From positions 569,169 to 633,168 of the forward strand of contig NZ_LT797688.1 in the NCBI RefSeq assembly GCF_900009135.1: a stretch of DNA of 64,000 nt, written 5' to 3'. Below the pieces are notes generated by a model. It was not told where the DNA came from. It did no database searches and worked only from the letters and a program-made list of their open reading frames with translations. This document shows, piece after piece, positions 8,819 through 18,406 of the stretch (its first letter is position 1; each line of letters opens with the position of its first letter). Source of the DNA: Planktothrix sp. PCC 11201. GTDB lineage: Bacteria; Cyanobacteriota; Cyanobacteriia; Cyanobacteriales; Microcoleaceae. The position numbers and the translations under genes were made by a program.

Positions 8819-9925
8819 GTGGATAGCAAACTTTATTCGGTTAAATCGTCCAACTGGTCTGGACAAACCCTATTGTTCCTCTTAAGTTTAGGGTTGGGTG
8901 TGTTCGCTTTTAGTTTAGACCGGGTGAACAGTAATTCATTTCAAGTTCAAGGCTCGTTATTTTTACCCGCTTTGATTGGTGCGATCGCCGTTTCTGTCTT
9001 AGGATATTGGGCAATCCCGCTTTTAGTCAAGATTAAAGCCGGACAATTTATTCGAGAAGATGGCCCCCAAGCTCACTTACAAAAAGCCGGAACTCCAACC
9101 ATGGGAGGGATATTTTTTATTCCTGTGGGAGTGGCGATCTCTTTAATTCTAACTCAATTTCATCCGAATGTGATCGCCGTTTCTGCCCTCACCTTAGCCT
9201 ATGGATTTATTGGTTGGTTAGATGATTGGCAGATTTTAAGACGTAAATCAAATAAAGGGATTTCTCCTCGAATGAAATTGGCGTTGCAGGTAGGTTTTGC
9301 AACGCTATTTTGTGTGTGGTTAGCAGTGACTCAATCTGCCACTTTCACCACCGTTGCTTTACCTTTAGGACTGGCAATTCCTCTGGGATTGTTATTCTGG
9401 CCCCTAGCAATTTTTGTCCAGGTTGCTGAAAGTAACGCCACCAATTTAACCGATGGTGTGGATGGGTTAATGGGCGGGTTAGGTGCGATCGCATTTTTGG
9501 GTTTAGGAGCCTATGTCGCCCCCAACGCACCGGAATTAACCACTTTTTGTGCTTGTATGAGTGGCAGTTGTTTAGGATTTGTCACCCACAACCGCAACCC
9601 CGCAAAAGTATTTATGGGAGATACGGGAGCCTTAGCATTGGGAGGCGGTTTAGCCACGGTTGCCCTATTAACCAATAGTTTATGGGTGTTATTAATAATT
9701 AGCGGAATTTTCTTTGTGGAAACCCTCTCTGTGATTGCTCAAGTTAGCTATTATAAAGCTACAAAAAACGCCGAGGGTGTGGGCAAACGTCTGTTCAAAA
9801 TGGCTCCTCTACATCACCATTTAGAATTATCAGGATGGCAAGAAACCCAAGTGGTCGGGAGTTTTTATTTAATTAATGCTATCTTAGTGTTAATTACCCT
9901 GCTTCTAGGATACAATCCTTTCTAG
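8819..9925 (+). CDS. mraY: Phospho-N-acetylmuramoyl-pentapeptide-transferase
   Basis: 368-aa polytopic membrane enzyme forming lipid I from UDP-MurNAc-pentapeptide and undecaprenyl phosphate. Conserved cytoplasmic loop motifs are all present: GTPTMGGIFF, WLDDWQILRRKSNKGI (aspartates), ESNATNLTDGVDGL (catalytic NxxNxxDGxDGL), KVFMGDTGALALGG, and the histidine motif MAPLHHHLELSGW. About ten membrane segments. The start is GTG at 8819 (MDSKLYSVKSSN); no ATG lies in frame before the first membrane helix, which makes GTG the natural choice. Confidence 0.96.
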   Translation: MDSKLYSVKSSNWSGQTLLFLLSLGLGVFAFSLDRVNSNSFQVQGSLFLPALIGAIAVSVLGYWAIPLLVKIKAGQFIREDGPQAHLQKAGTPTMGGIFFIPVGVAISLILTQFHPNVIAVSALTLAYGFIGWLDDWQILRRKSNKGISPRMKLALQVGFATLFCVWLAVTQSATFTTVALPLGLAIPLGLLFWPLAIFVQVAESNATNLTDGVDGLMGGLGAIAFLGLGAYVAPNAPELTTFCACMSGSCLGFVTHNRNPAKVFMGDTGALALGGGLATVALLTNSLWVLLIISGIFFVETLSVIAQVSYYKATKNAEGVGKRLFKMAPLHHHLELSGWQETQVVGSFYLINAILVLITLLLGYNPF

Positions 9926-9940
9926 GTTTTTTGCCGAATC

Positions 9941-10867
9941 ATGATTAACCTTTCTGTTGTTATCCCGGTTTATAATGGCGAGACTGATTTGCCGGATTTA
10001 ATTGAATATTTGCGATCGCAAACCTATCCGGCAGATCAAGTAGAATATTTATTAGTTGATAACAATAGTCGGGATAATTCTGTCTCTATTGTTCAGGAAT
10101 TAGCCACATCTACTGCAATTAATATTCGTTCATTATCAGAAAATAATATCCAAAGTTCCTATGCCGCTCGCAATGCCGGAATTAGAGTTGCAACCAGTGA
10201 TATTATTGTCTTTACCGATATGGATTGCCGACCGGAACCCCAATGGTTAGAGCAATTAATTCAACCCTTTTCTAACCCTAATATTGGTTTGGTAGCAGGT
10301 GAAATCATCGCCTTACCCAGTCAAAATCTATTAGAAAAATATGCCGATAAACAAGAAACTTTATCCCAAAAACATACCTTAAATAATAGCTTTTTACCCT
10401 ATGGTCAAACCGCTAATTTAGCCATTCGGCGTAAAATTTTTGAACAGGTGGGTTTATTTCGTCCCTACCTAACAACTGGGGGCGATGCGGATATTTGTTG
10501 GCGGATTCAACAACAAACCAATTATCAATTAGAATTAGCATCCCAAGCAATAGTTAAACACCGTCATCGGTCTACCTTAAAAGCATTAAAAAGTCAGTGG
10601 CGACGCTATGGAGAATCGAATCGGTATTTGCATGAACTCCATGGGATTGATTTAATGGAATCCTTAACTCCTTCCGATTATCTGTATCGCTTAGGACGTT
10701 GGGTTTTAAAAGAATTACCCCTGGATATGGTCAAACTTTCAACCGGAAAAGCAGAAATCGTGGATTTAATTAGTACCCCCATCTCCTTATTTAATAGAAA
10801 TGCTCGTTTCCAAGGACAACAACAAGCCAAATTATCAGATCAAGCAAAAGTAATTGAACGACTTTAA
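9941..10867 (+). CDS. Family 2 glycosyltransferase
   Basis: 308-aa inverting GT-A glycosyltransferase. N-terminal nucleotide-binding strand LSVVIPVYNGETDLPDL, the DNNSRDNS substrate loop, and the DXD equivalent FTDMDCRPEPQW are visible; GGDADICWRIQQ is the ED-like acceptor-side motif. The C-terminal ~80 residues are helical with RYRLGRW-type amphipathic segments. It follows mraY by 15 bp, so it may be co-transcribed, and could act on a cell-envelope glycan; acceptor unknown. Confidence 0.88.
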   Translation: MINLSVVIPVYNGETDLPDLIEYLRSQTYPADQVEYLLVDNNSRDNSVSIVQELATSTAINIRSLSENNIQSSYAARNAGIRVATSDIIVFTDMDCRPEPQWLEQLIQPFSNPNIGLVAGEIIALPSQNLLEKYADKQETLSQKHTLNNSFLPYGQTANLAIRRKIFEQVGLFRPYLTTGGDADICWRIQQQTNYQLELASQAIVKHRHRSTLKALKSQWRRYGESNRYLHELHGIDLMESLTPSDYLYRLGRWVLKELPLDMVKLSTGKAEIVDLISTPISLFNRNARFQGQQQAKLSDQAKVIERL

Positions 10868-11049
10868 AATTGAAGTATTATAACAGTCGCCACATCTATT
10901 AGGACATTCTTGAAAACTAAAAGCTGCTCACAGTAAGTATTTACCTATAGCGAGATTGCCTATTCCCTATTGCCTCTTGCTATATCACAACTATTTTAAC
11001 TTTTTTTAGGGGATAATTCAGATTAGACCTGTTTGTTGATCCAATCGCT

Positions 11050-11859
11050 ATGACTCAATTTAGACTGTCTCAACAACACTTAAATTTGTTGTCTCTATGT
11101 CCTCGCAAATTTCAATATACCTATTTAGATCAGTTAGTTTCACCCACTTCTCCAGAACAGGAAGAACGCATCGCCTGGGGTAATCAGTTTCACCTGTTAA
11201 TGCAGCAACATGAGTTAGGATTACCTGTGGATTTGTTACTCACCCAAGATCAAGAATTAAAACGCTGTTATACTGAGTTTTTAGGTGTAGCATCGGATAT
11301 TTTTAGGTTAAATTCCGATCCTGCAACCTGCGTTTTTAGAGAAGCAGAACATTATCGCAGTTTAAATTTTAATCAGGATTTATTAGTCGTTATTTATGAT
11401 TTAATTAAAGCCGAAGAAAAACAGGCCCAAATCTTTGATTGGAAAACCTATCCCCGCCCTCAAAATCGCCAGCTTTTAGAAAATAATTGGCAAACTCGTT
11501 TATATCCTTATCTTTTAGTTGAAACCAGTCAATATTTACCTGAACAAGTTTCAATGACCTATTGGTTTGTTAAGTCTCCCCAAAAACAACCACCTCAATA
11601 TTTACACTTTCCCTATACTCAACAACAACATCAGAAAAATCAACAGGACTTAAATCAACTAATTGATCAATTTCATAACTATTTAGACCATTATCAACAG
11701 GGTGAATCTTTCCCTCAAGTTGATCAAAGTCAAGGAAATTGTAAATCCTGTCAATTTGCTATCCGTTGTCAACGGGTTTCTGAAGAATTAACTCTTGATC
11801 AGCCTTTAAATTCTCTGAATCTATATAATATTGATCAAGTTCAAGAAGTGATAATTTAA
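11050..11859 (+). CDS. PD-(D/E)XK (RecB/Cas4-like) nuclease family protein
   Basis: 269 aa. Begins FRLSQQHLNLLSLCPRKFQY, the typical N-terminal cysteine motif of RecB-like nucleases; IFDWKTYPRPQNRQ holds the D-x-K catalytic pair; the C-terminal CKSCQFAIRCQ gives the cysteines that would complete an iron-sulfur cluster with the first Cys. It is separated from recJ by only 4 bp, so the two are an operon, and a role in processing DNA ends with RecJ is likely. No cas genes are near, so Cas4 is not implied. Confidence 0.8.
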   Translation: MTQFRLSQQHLNLLSLCPRKFQYTYLDQLVSPTSPEQEERIAWGNQFHLLMQQHELGLPVDLLLTQDQELKRCYTEFLGVASDIFRLNSDPATCVFREAEHYRSLNFNQDLLVVIYDLIKAEEKQAQIFDWKTYPRPQNRQLLENNWQTRLYPYLLVETSQYLPEQVSMTYWFVKSPQKQPPQYLHFPYTQQQHQKNQQDLNQLIDQFHNYLDHYQQGESFPQVDQSQGNCKSCQFAIRCQRVSEELTLDQPLNSLNLYNIDQVQEVII

Positions 11860-11863
11860 ACCC

Positions 11864-14239
11864 ATGTGGCAAATTCAACCAAATTTAGAGACTCCTGATT
11901 GGATTATCCCGATTATTCAAGAATACGCCCCTCAAATTTCAGGAAAATATATTGCTCAATTATTATTACATAGAGGTATACAAACCCCTCAACAATTGGT
12001 AGGGTTTCTCAACTATAATTCTTATCAACCATCCAGTCCCTTTGAATTTGGAATAGAGATGGAAAGAGCAATTGAACGATTGATTTTAGCCCGAAATCAA
12101 CAAGAAATTATCACAATTTGGGGGGACTTTGATGCTGACGGAATCACAGCAACTTCCGTATTATGGGATGGTTTGGGACAATTTTTTAGTCGAGAAAATC
12201 AGCAGTTATCCTATTATATCCCCAATCGTTTAACCGAATCCCATGGGTTAAATCATGCCGGAATTGATCAATTACATCAACGGGGATGTCAGTTAATAGT
12301 TACCTGCGATACCGGAAGTACCAACTTAAAAGAAATCGAATATGCGAATCAATTAGGCATTGATATTATTGTTACCGATCATCATACTTTACTCGCAGAA
12401 AGACCTCCGGTAGTTGCTATTATTAATCCCCGTTATTTGTCTTTAGATCATCCTTTATATCATTTATCGGGGGTGGCGGTTGCTTATAAATTAATTGAAG
12501 CCCTATATGAAACATTACCCAATATTCCCCAACGTCCCTTAGAAGATTTATTAGATTTAGTCGCCATTGGTTTAATTGCAGATTTAGTCCAACTTAAAGG
12601 GGATTGTCGCTATTTAGCTCAATTAGGAATCGAAAAATTACAACAACAATTAAAAAATCCTACCCGTCCAGGGGTTGCCAAACTGTTAGATTTATGCAAA
12701 CGAACAGGCGATCGCCCTACCGATATTTCCTTTGGTCTTGGCCCTCGAATTAATGCCGTGAGTCGCATTTATGGGGATGCTAAATTCTGCGTCGAACTCC
12801 TAACCAGCAAGGATAAAAAACGCTGTCAAGAATTAGCGATAGAAACCGAATTAGCTAATACCCGACGCAAAGGATTACAAAAAGAAGTTAGTCTTGATGT
12901 GATGACAAAATTGAAAAAAATTGACCTATCTACGACTCAAGTTATTGTATTATCCGATCCCCAATGGCAAGGAGGAGTTTTAGGTTTAGTGGCGGGTCAA
13001 GTGGCTCAAGAATATGGACGACCGACTATTTTATTAAGTACAGAAGGAACCATAGATTTAAGCAATTATGAGCAAGAAGTAAGCGAAAATTCAGAAGTTA
13101 AATTGGCCCGGGGTTCTGCTCGTTCAGTGAATCAAATTGATTTATATGAATTAGTCAAAAGTCAAGCCCATCTTTTGCATCGATTTGGAGGACATCCCTT
13201 CGCCGCCGGGTTGAGTTTACCGATGGAAAATATTTCGATCTTTATAGATGCTATTAATCGCCAAATGCGAGAACAATTAGATACTAATTTACAGGAGATT
13301 GGACAACAAAATATTCAAGTGGATTTGGTTTGTACCGTCGCCGAATTGGGGTTTGATTTATTCCAGGAATTAAAACTCTTAGAACCCTGTGGGATGGGAA
13401 ACCCAGTTCCTAAAATCTTAATTCAAAATTGTTGGTTTACTAATGCTTGGAATACTTCAGAAAAGGATTTAAGAGGACAAAAAGTTCAATATATTAAAAC
13501 CACCTTTGAACTATGGGATCAGTCCATATCAACGGGATTTCCTGGGGTATGGTGGGGACACTATAAAGATGAGTTACCCGTTGGAATATCAGATGTGATT
13601 GTAGAACTAGATTTTAATACATTTAAAAAACAATATGAAATTAGAATCTTAGAATTACAATCTGCTCAAGATCAGACTCCCCCAGCATCGATTCATCTGG
13701 CTGATCATCCTATTTTAGATTATCGGAATCAAAACATTAATCAACCTTTATCCGATATACTAATTATTAAAGACTGTCCCACCTGTTGGGAGGACTTACA
13801 ATCTTGGTTTCGACGCGCCCATACTGAAAAAAAACCCTTAGCGATCGCTTATACCCTACCAGAATTACTACCTCCTGAAAAAATTTGGGAACAACTGATC
13901 GGCATTGCCAAATATCTTAGTCGCACCCACCAACCCGTTACTAGTCAGCAACTCAGAAATCAATTAAACTTAGGAATAATTCCCTTGAAAATTGGTTTGA
14001 AAATCTTAAAACGATTAGGCTTTAACATTGAATATCAAGATCAGAGGCTAGATATTAGCTGGCAAAAATTATCCAGTTTTCATCCTTCTGAAACCCTCAA
14101 TCAATTAATCCAAACCTTCTTGGCTACCATCCAAGAAGAACAATTCCGTCGTCAATATTTCTGTAATGTTCCTTTATCAACCCTGGAATCAATCGCGATT
14201 CAAACCATCATCAAGGAAGAAAACAAAAACTTAAATTAA
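11864..14239 (+). CDS. recJ: Single-stranded-DNA-specific exonuclease RecJ
   Basis: 791-aa DHH-family 5'-3' exonuclease. Motifs in order: WGDFDADGITATSV (motif I), TCDTGSTN, VTDHHTLL (DHH), GVAVAYKLIE, and GLGPRINAVSRI. DHHA1-type motif is visible as HRFGGHPFAAGLSL around residue 440. The C-terminal ~200 residues, following the OB-fold region, are a cyanobacterial extension not needed for the nuclease core, which explains the length above the usual 570-600 aa. Role: recombination and mismatch/base-excision repair. Directly downstream of the RecB-like nuclease gene. Confidence 0.95.
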   Translation: MWQIQPNLETPDWIIPIIQEYAPQISGKYIAQLLLHRGIQTPQQLVGFLNYNSYQPSSPFEFGIEMERAIERLILARNQQEIITIWGDFDADGITATSVLWDGLGQFFSRENQQLSYYIPNRLTESHGLNHAGIDQLHQRGCQLIVTCDTGSTNLKEIEYANQLGIDIIVTDHHTLLAERPPVVAIINPRYLSLDHPLYHLSGVAVAYKLIEALYETLPNIPQRPLEDLLDLVAIGLIADLVQLKGDCRYLAQLGIEKLQQQLKNPTRPGVAKLLDLCKRTGDRPTDISFGLGPRINAVSRIYGDAKFCVELLTSKDKKRCQELAIETELANTRRKGLQKEVSLDVMTKLKKIDLSTTQVIVLSDPQWQGGVLGLVAGQVAQEYGRPTILLSTEGTIDLSNYEQEVSENSEVKLARGSARSVNQIDLYELVKSQAHLLHRFGGHPFAAGLSLPMENISIFIDAINRQMREQLDTNLQEIGQQNIQVDLVCTVAELGFDLFQELKLLEPCGMGNPVPKILIQNCWFTNAWNTSEKDLRGQKVQYIKTTFELWDQSISTGFPGVWWGHYKDELPVGISDVIVELDFNTFKKQYEIRILELQSAQDQTPPASIHLADHPILDYRNQNINQPLSDILIIKDCPTCWEDLQSWFRRAHTEKKPLAIAYTLPELLPPEKIWEQLIGIAKYLSRTHQPVTSQQLRNQLNLGIIPLKIGLKILKRLGFNIEYQDQRLDISWQKLSSFHPSETLNQLIQTFLATIQEEQFRRQYFCNVPLSTLESIAIQTIIKEENKNLN

Positions 14240-14303
14240 CCATTAAACATAATGGTGTTAAAAATTCCTGAATTGGGAATGACCCATTTCTCCTAATCTT
14301 GTT

Positions 14304-14322
14304 GTACAATAAAAAATTGTAC
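14304..14322. terminator. A-loop hairpin downstream of recJ
   Basis: Perfect 7-bp inverted repeat GTACAAT / ATTGTAC around an AAAAA loop in the 130-bp spacer after recJ. Read on the plus strand it lacks a clean T-run, so it may be an operator or transcript-end hairpin rather than a classic terminator. Confidence 0.4.
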
Positions 14323-14369
14323 TCTTAAAATATCCCTGTGTGATTTCTAAAAAGGCAGGGAATCTAACT

Positions 14370-16403
14370 ATGGTCGTTTGTCCCCAGTGTCAATTTGAAA
14401 ACCCAAATCTAAATAAGTTTTGCCAAAGCTGCGGTACTTCCCTCACCCAGAAATATTGTCCTGAATGTGGGGCGACTGTTCCCTTAAACACCCTGGAATG
14501 TCACAACTGCGGGACAGTAACTGGAACAGTTTATCTGGCCGTGGTTAGCCCTTCGTCCTTAGTTGCTTCTCAACCCGATCAATTAGAATCTTTAAATAAT
14601 GACCATTTAGAGGGGGCTAATACCGTCGCAGAATCGATTTTAGATCGAATTGAGACTGAACCCCTCACCCCTGATACTCCTCAAGAGTCAGACCCAACAC
14701 CTGCGGCCATTGAACCTGAAGAAGAAATTTTCTCCCAAGCGGATATCGAGGCCATTACCATCGCGCCCCAGGATGCCCTGAGTCCCGTCGCAGACCCGTC
14801 ACCGCAGGAGGATAGTCTACAATCGCTCGAACTCCCGATTGGAGCCTATTTAGACCCCCAGCAGCGTTATCAACTCCTTGATTCCTTACCGCCCCTAGAG
14901 TCAGGAAAAACCGTTACGGTGAAGGTTTTAGATACCCAGCCCTTGCAGGTGTCTCCCCTAAACGCCCTAGAAAAACAAGCATCTACCCCCTCAGACCCCC
15001 AATTAGAGACCTTTATTATTACGGCGGCCGGGCCATATTTTTCCTTGGCTTCCGAGCATTCTAACTATTTCCCTCGGTTACAAGATGCCTGGGAACAGCC
15101 TTTTTATAGTGTGATTCTTTTAGAAGATTTTACTAATTTACCCCTATTATCTGACCTGTGGAGTAACAAGAAAAACACAGCCCAACAAATTGTTTATTGG
15201 TTAGAGGACTTAGTAAAACTCTGGGTATTGTTGGAACCTTGGAACTGTCGTCAAAGTTTATTGGAAACCCAGAATTTAAGAGTTTTCTCTGAAGATTCTC
15301 AACAGTTGTGTTTAAAACAATTGTATTTTGAATCGCCCAATTCTGCCCTGAGTTTATCGGATTTAGGATTATTATGGCAGGAGTTATTTCAACAATCCCA
15401 ACGAACTTTAGTGGGCTCCTTAACAGAAATATTACGCGATTTACTCGAAGGAAAAATTACAACTATTGAACAATTGCAACAGGCCTTAACGGTGGTTTTA
15501 GAAGAAATTAATTGTCCCTCGACTCCAGCCTCCCGACCCATCGACCCAACGGAACCCCTATTACCGAGCTTAACTCAAGCTCCAACGGTGATTCTGGCTC
15601 AGAAACTCAAATCCCTAGAGGCGGTGGGACGTACGGATATCGGACGTCAACGGGATCACAATGAGGACTGTTTTGGCATGGAAACCCAAATCAAGATCGA
15701 AGAAACACCCCTGGGACAAACAAGCTCCGTCCGGGGTTTATATATTCTCTGTGATGGGATGGGAGGACACGCTGGAGGGGAAGTGGCGAGTCAAATGGCG
15801 GTTGACACCCTGAAAGACTATTTCCAAAACCAATATCCCGAGGGACTCCCCACGGCAGAAATCCTACAGGATGCAATTCTTAAAGCCAATGAAGCGATTT
15901 ATACTGAAAATCAACAGGGAGTCCGTTCCGGTGTGGGTCGCATGGGCACAACCCTAGTGATGGCTTTAGTGGTTGGTCACCAAGTGGCAGTGGCTCATGT
16001 GGGAGATAGTCGATTATATCGTTTAACTCGCACCCATGGGTTACAGCAAGTCACCGTTGACCATGAAGTCGGACAACGGGAAATTCAAAAAGGAATTGAC
16101 CCTGAACTGGCTTACTCTCGTCCCGACGCCTATCAATTAACTCAAGCCCTAGGGCCGCGGGAGGAGCAGTTTGTTCATCCCGATGTGCAGTTTTTGGAAA
16201 TTGAGGAAGATACGGTTCTGATTATAGCATCGGACGGCTTAACGGATAATAACCTCTTAGAAATATTCGGCGAAACTCAACTGGCTCCCCTACTTAAGCC
16301 CGAAACCTCTTTAGCCACAGCCGTAGACAGTTTAATTGCTCTGGCGAATCAACATAATGGTCACGATAACATTACGGCCATTGTGGTTCGAGCTTGGGTG
16401 TAG
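14370..16403 (+). CDS. PP2C-type Ser/Thr phosphatase with double zinc ribbon
   Basis: 677 aa from the ATG at 14370. Residues ~4-48 are two zinc ribbons (CPQCQ...CQSCG and CPECG...CHNCG). Residues ~130-400 are low-complexity then a helical region reminiscent of a degenerate kinase-like fold (weak). From ~415 on is a complete PPM/PP2C phosphatase: GRQRDHNEDCFG, LCDGMGGHAGGEVAS, GRMGTTLVMALV, HVGDSRLYRL, IASDGLTD and GHDNITAIVV supply the metal-binding aspartates. A GTG at 14340 could add ten residues but has no ribosome-binding site. The kinase gene follows after 143 bp, so this is probably a matched kinase-phosphatase signalling pair. Confidence 0.92.
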   Translation: MVVCPQCQFENPNLNKFCQSCGTSLTQKYCPECGATVPLNTLECHNCGTVTGTVYLAVVSPSSLVASQPDQLESLNNDHLEGANTVAESILDRIETEPLTPDTPQESDPTPAAIEPEEEIFSQADIEAITIAPQDALSPVADPSPQEDSLQSLELPIGAYLDPQQRYQLLDSLPPLESGKTVTVKVLDTQPLQVSPLNALEKQASTPSDPQLETFIITAAGPYFSLASEHSNYFPRLQDAWEQPFYSVILLEDFTNLPLLSDLWSNKKNTAQQIVYWLEDLVKLWVLLEPWNCRQSLLETQNLRVFSEDSQQLCLKQLYFESPNSALSLSDLGLLWQELFQQSQRTLVGSLTEILRDLLEGKITTIEQLQQALTVVLEEINCPSTPASRPIDPTEPLLPSLTQAPTVILAQKLKSLEAVGRTDIGRQRDHNEDCFGMETQIKIEETPLGQTSSVRGLYILCDGMGGHAGGEVASQMAVDTLKDYFQNQYPEGLPTAEILQDAILKANEAIYTENQQGVRSGVGRMGTTLVMALVVGHQVAVAHVGDSRLYRLTRTHGLQQVTVDHEVGQREIQKGIDPELAYSRPDAYQLTQALGPREEQFVHPDVQFLEIEEDTVLIIASDGLTDNNLLEIFGETQLAPLLKPETSLATAVDSLIALANQHNGHDNITAIVVRAWV

Positions 16404-16416
16404 TGAATCTGGGCTG

Positions 16417-16444
16417 GTAGAGACGTGCCATGGCACGTCTCTAC
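16417..16444. repeat. 28-bp palindrome, GTAGAGAC family
   Basis: Perfect inverted repeat: left arm GTAGAGACGTGCC, centre ATGG. Starts 14 bp after the phosphatase stop and runs directly into the heptamer array at 16444. Confidence 0.9.
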
Positions 16445-16522
16445 TGTTCCCTGTTCCCTGTTCCCTGTTCCCTGTTCCCTGTTCCCTGTTCCCTGTTCCC
16501 TGTTCCCTGTTCCCTGTTCCCT
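16444..16522 (+). repeat. Heptanucleotide tandem repeat (CTGTTCC)x11
   Basis: Eleven exact copies of CTGTTCC (16444-16520) plus two bases. It fills most of the spacer between the phosphatase and kinase genes. Such STRR-type heptamers are well known between cyanobacterial genes; copy number usually varies between strains. Confidence 0.97.
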
Positions 16523-16546
16523 CGTGCGTAGCGCTATAACTGATTT

Positions 16547-17755
16547 ATGTTAATTCTAACGTTGTTAGACTCCAAACAAAAAACCCCCCTGAGACAGTGG
16601 ACATTTGCACAGGAGGCGGTAATTCGAGTTGGACGGGCGGCGGATAATCAAGTTGTAATCGTTGATACCTTGGTTTCCCGTTATCATCTGGAGTTACACC
16701 GCCCAACGGATGAAACCCAGAATTCACCGTGGTTACTCGTGAGCAAGGGAACGAATGGAACCTTTGTGAATGGGGTTCTCACGAATCAGGGATTAGTGGG
16801 GGATGGCGCTTTAATTGAATTAGCAAAAGATGGCCCCTTATTACAAATTCAACTCCAGGCCAGTGTAATTGCGATTCCGGCTACTCCTCCCTCCTGTAAG
16901 CATGAGGGGAATACGCCAGGGAATTTATTTTGTATTCATTGTGGGCTTCCCATTCAGGTTGAACGCACAATCCGACAGTATCAAGTATTGAGAACCATCG
17001 GACGGGGAGGAATGGGAACAACCACCCTAGCCTGGGATTCTACCACCGCTAAATCGGCTGTACCTGTTGTCGTTGTGCTCAAAGAAATGAATGCGGATAT
17101 GGCACAAATTGCCAAAGCCCAAGAATTATTTGAACGGGAAGCCCGTACCCTAAAAGCCTTAAACCATGAGGGAATTCCCCAGTTTTATGACTTTTTTGTC
17201 GAAGATGGCAAAAAATATTTAGTCATGGAAATGATCCATGGCACGGATCTGGAAAAGTATATCCATCAACGGGGGCCAGTGATTCCCCAACAGGCGATTC
17301 AGTGGATGATCCAAACCTGCGAGATATTAGACTATATTCACTCCCTCGATCCGCCTCTGATCCACCGAGATATCAAACCTGCAAACCTGCTTTTGCGACG
17401 ACGAGATCATCGAATTGTCGTCTTGGACTTCGGAGCCGTGAAGGAAATCGGAACACCCCCTGGAACCCGCATTGGGGCGGAAGGATACAGCGCCCCGGAA
17501 CAGGATCGGGGACAACCCCTGACTCAATCGGATTTATACGCGATCGGTACAACCTTAATTTTTTTACTGACCGCCGAAACACCCCTCAAATTCTATGGTA
17601 AACGAGGAAACAGTTATGGTTTTGAACTCGATAACGTTCCGACTATTACGCCTCAACTGCGAAAAGTAATTGAACAAGCCACGGAATACCGACCCAAAGA
17701 TCGCTATCCAACGGCTCAACATCTATCTCAAGCCTTAGCCCAGTGCCTAAATTGA
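16547..17755 (+). CDS. FHA-domain Ser/Thr protein kinase
   Basis: 402 aa. FHA domain at residues ~25-95 (RVGRAADN with R27/R30, SRYH at 44-47, GTNGTFVNG near 68-76), for binding phosphothreonine. Zinc-ribbon-like Cys pairs at ~117-132 (CKHEG...CIHCG). Kinase domain ~145-400: glycine loop GRGGMG at 152-157, catalytic Lys179, HRDIKPAN at 273-280, DFG at 294-296, APEQ activation-loop end. No transmembrane segment, so it is cytosolic. All catalytic residues are intact. It follows a PP2C phosphatase that also has zinc ribbons, suggesting opposing control of the same targets; targets are unknown. Confidence 0.93.
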   Translation: MLILTLLDSKQKTPLRQWTFAQEAVIRVGRAADNQVVIVDTLVSRYHLELHRPTDETQNSPWLLVSKGTNGTFVNGVLTNQGLVGDGALIELAKDGPLLQIQLQASVIAIPATPPSCKHEGNTPGNLFCIHCGLPIQVERTIRQYQVLRTIGRGGMGTTTLAWDSTTAKSAVPVVVVLKEMNADMAQIAKAQELFEREARTLKALNHEGIPQFYDFFVEDGKKYLVMEMIHGTDLEKYIHQRGPVIPQQAIQWMIQTCEILDYIHSLDPPLIHRDIKPANLLLRRRDHRIVVLDFGAVKEIGTPPGTRIGAEGYSAPEQDRGQPLTQSDLYAIGTTLIFLLTAETPLKFYGKRGNSYGFELDNVPTITPQLRKVIEQATEYRPKDRYPTAQHLSQALAQCLN

Positions 17756-17922
17756 TAAAATCGTGAGGAAGATTTATGCAAAGGAGAGGAGGAGGAAAGG
17801 GCAAAGGACTAAAAGCTATGGATAGACAGGAATACAAAACTTTAAACAGTGGAATTTAAAAGGGTGAATTCCTGATTGATTACAGACTAACTGAAATCAG
17901 GGAGGGTTTGATAAATAGGTTT

Positions 17923-18147
17923 CTAATCTTCGTCTTCGTCCCACGCTTCAACGGCTAATAGCTCGCTGAGGGGATCTTGCATGGAGAAACCAAACTCTAA
18001 CAATTCCTGTTTCCAATATTTCCAGTCATCGCCATAGAGAAGGGCAATTTTCCATACACTATCGGAAGGTTTGATAATGTCAGACTTGACTAGGGAATGC
18101 ACCTGACGTTGTAATTTATCCATCGGGTGTATAACCTTTTGGCTCAT
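17923..18147 (-). CDS. DUF4327-like small cyanobacterial protein
   Basis: 74 aa. The opening VIHPMDKLQRQVHSLVKS and IIKPSDSVWKIALLYGD match the pattern I recall for the cyanobacterial DUF4327 family; the tail is acidic (EAWDEDED). Soluble, no signal peptide. Function is not known. The 166-bp spacer to the kinase gene end contains a purine-rich run (about 17779-17803) and nothing else I can name; the 259-bp spacer upstream holds no evident feature. Confidence 0.65.
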   Translation of the reverse strand: MSQKVIHPMDKLQRQVHSLVKSDIIKPSDSVWKIALLYGDDWKYWKQELLEFGFSMQDPLSELLAVEAWDEDED

Positions 18148-18406
18148 AATACCTCTTAAATTGTTCTAATTTCTAAAGGGTTAACGCTTTCCAACCTGAA
18201 CGATTTTTCTTTGCATACAGGGCTGATGCCGTTCAAAGCAACTTCCTCGATCATGAGTATAGCACAAACTTTGAAAAAGCAATCTTTTTTTTGAATTTAG
18301 GTGTTAATTCTCGATGACAATGGCTGGAATTTCACCCTAAAGCCAATTATAGCGGGGAAAACCCAAAAGTGTCATCCCAACTGATTGACCAGGAATCGAT
18401 CTCTAA

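Noticed and set aside
11050-11859. Cas4
   Set aside because: RecB-like motif and cysteines fit, but it is paired with recJ and no other cas gene or array is present.
16336-16539. Reading frame of 67 codons with LFPVPC repeats
   Set aside because: It is the translation of the CTGTTCC heptamer array and the end of the phosphatase gene in another frame.
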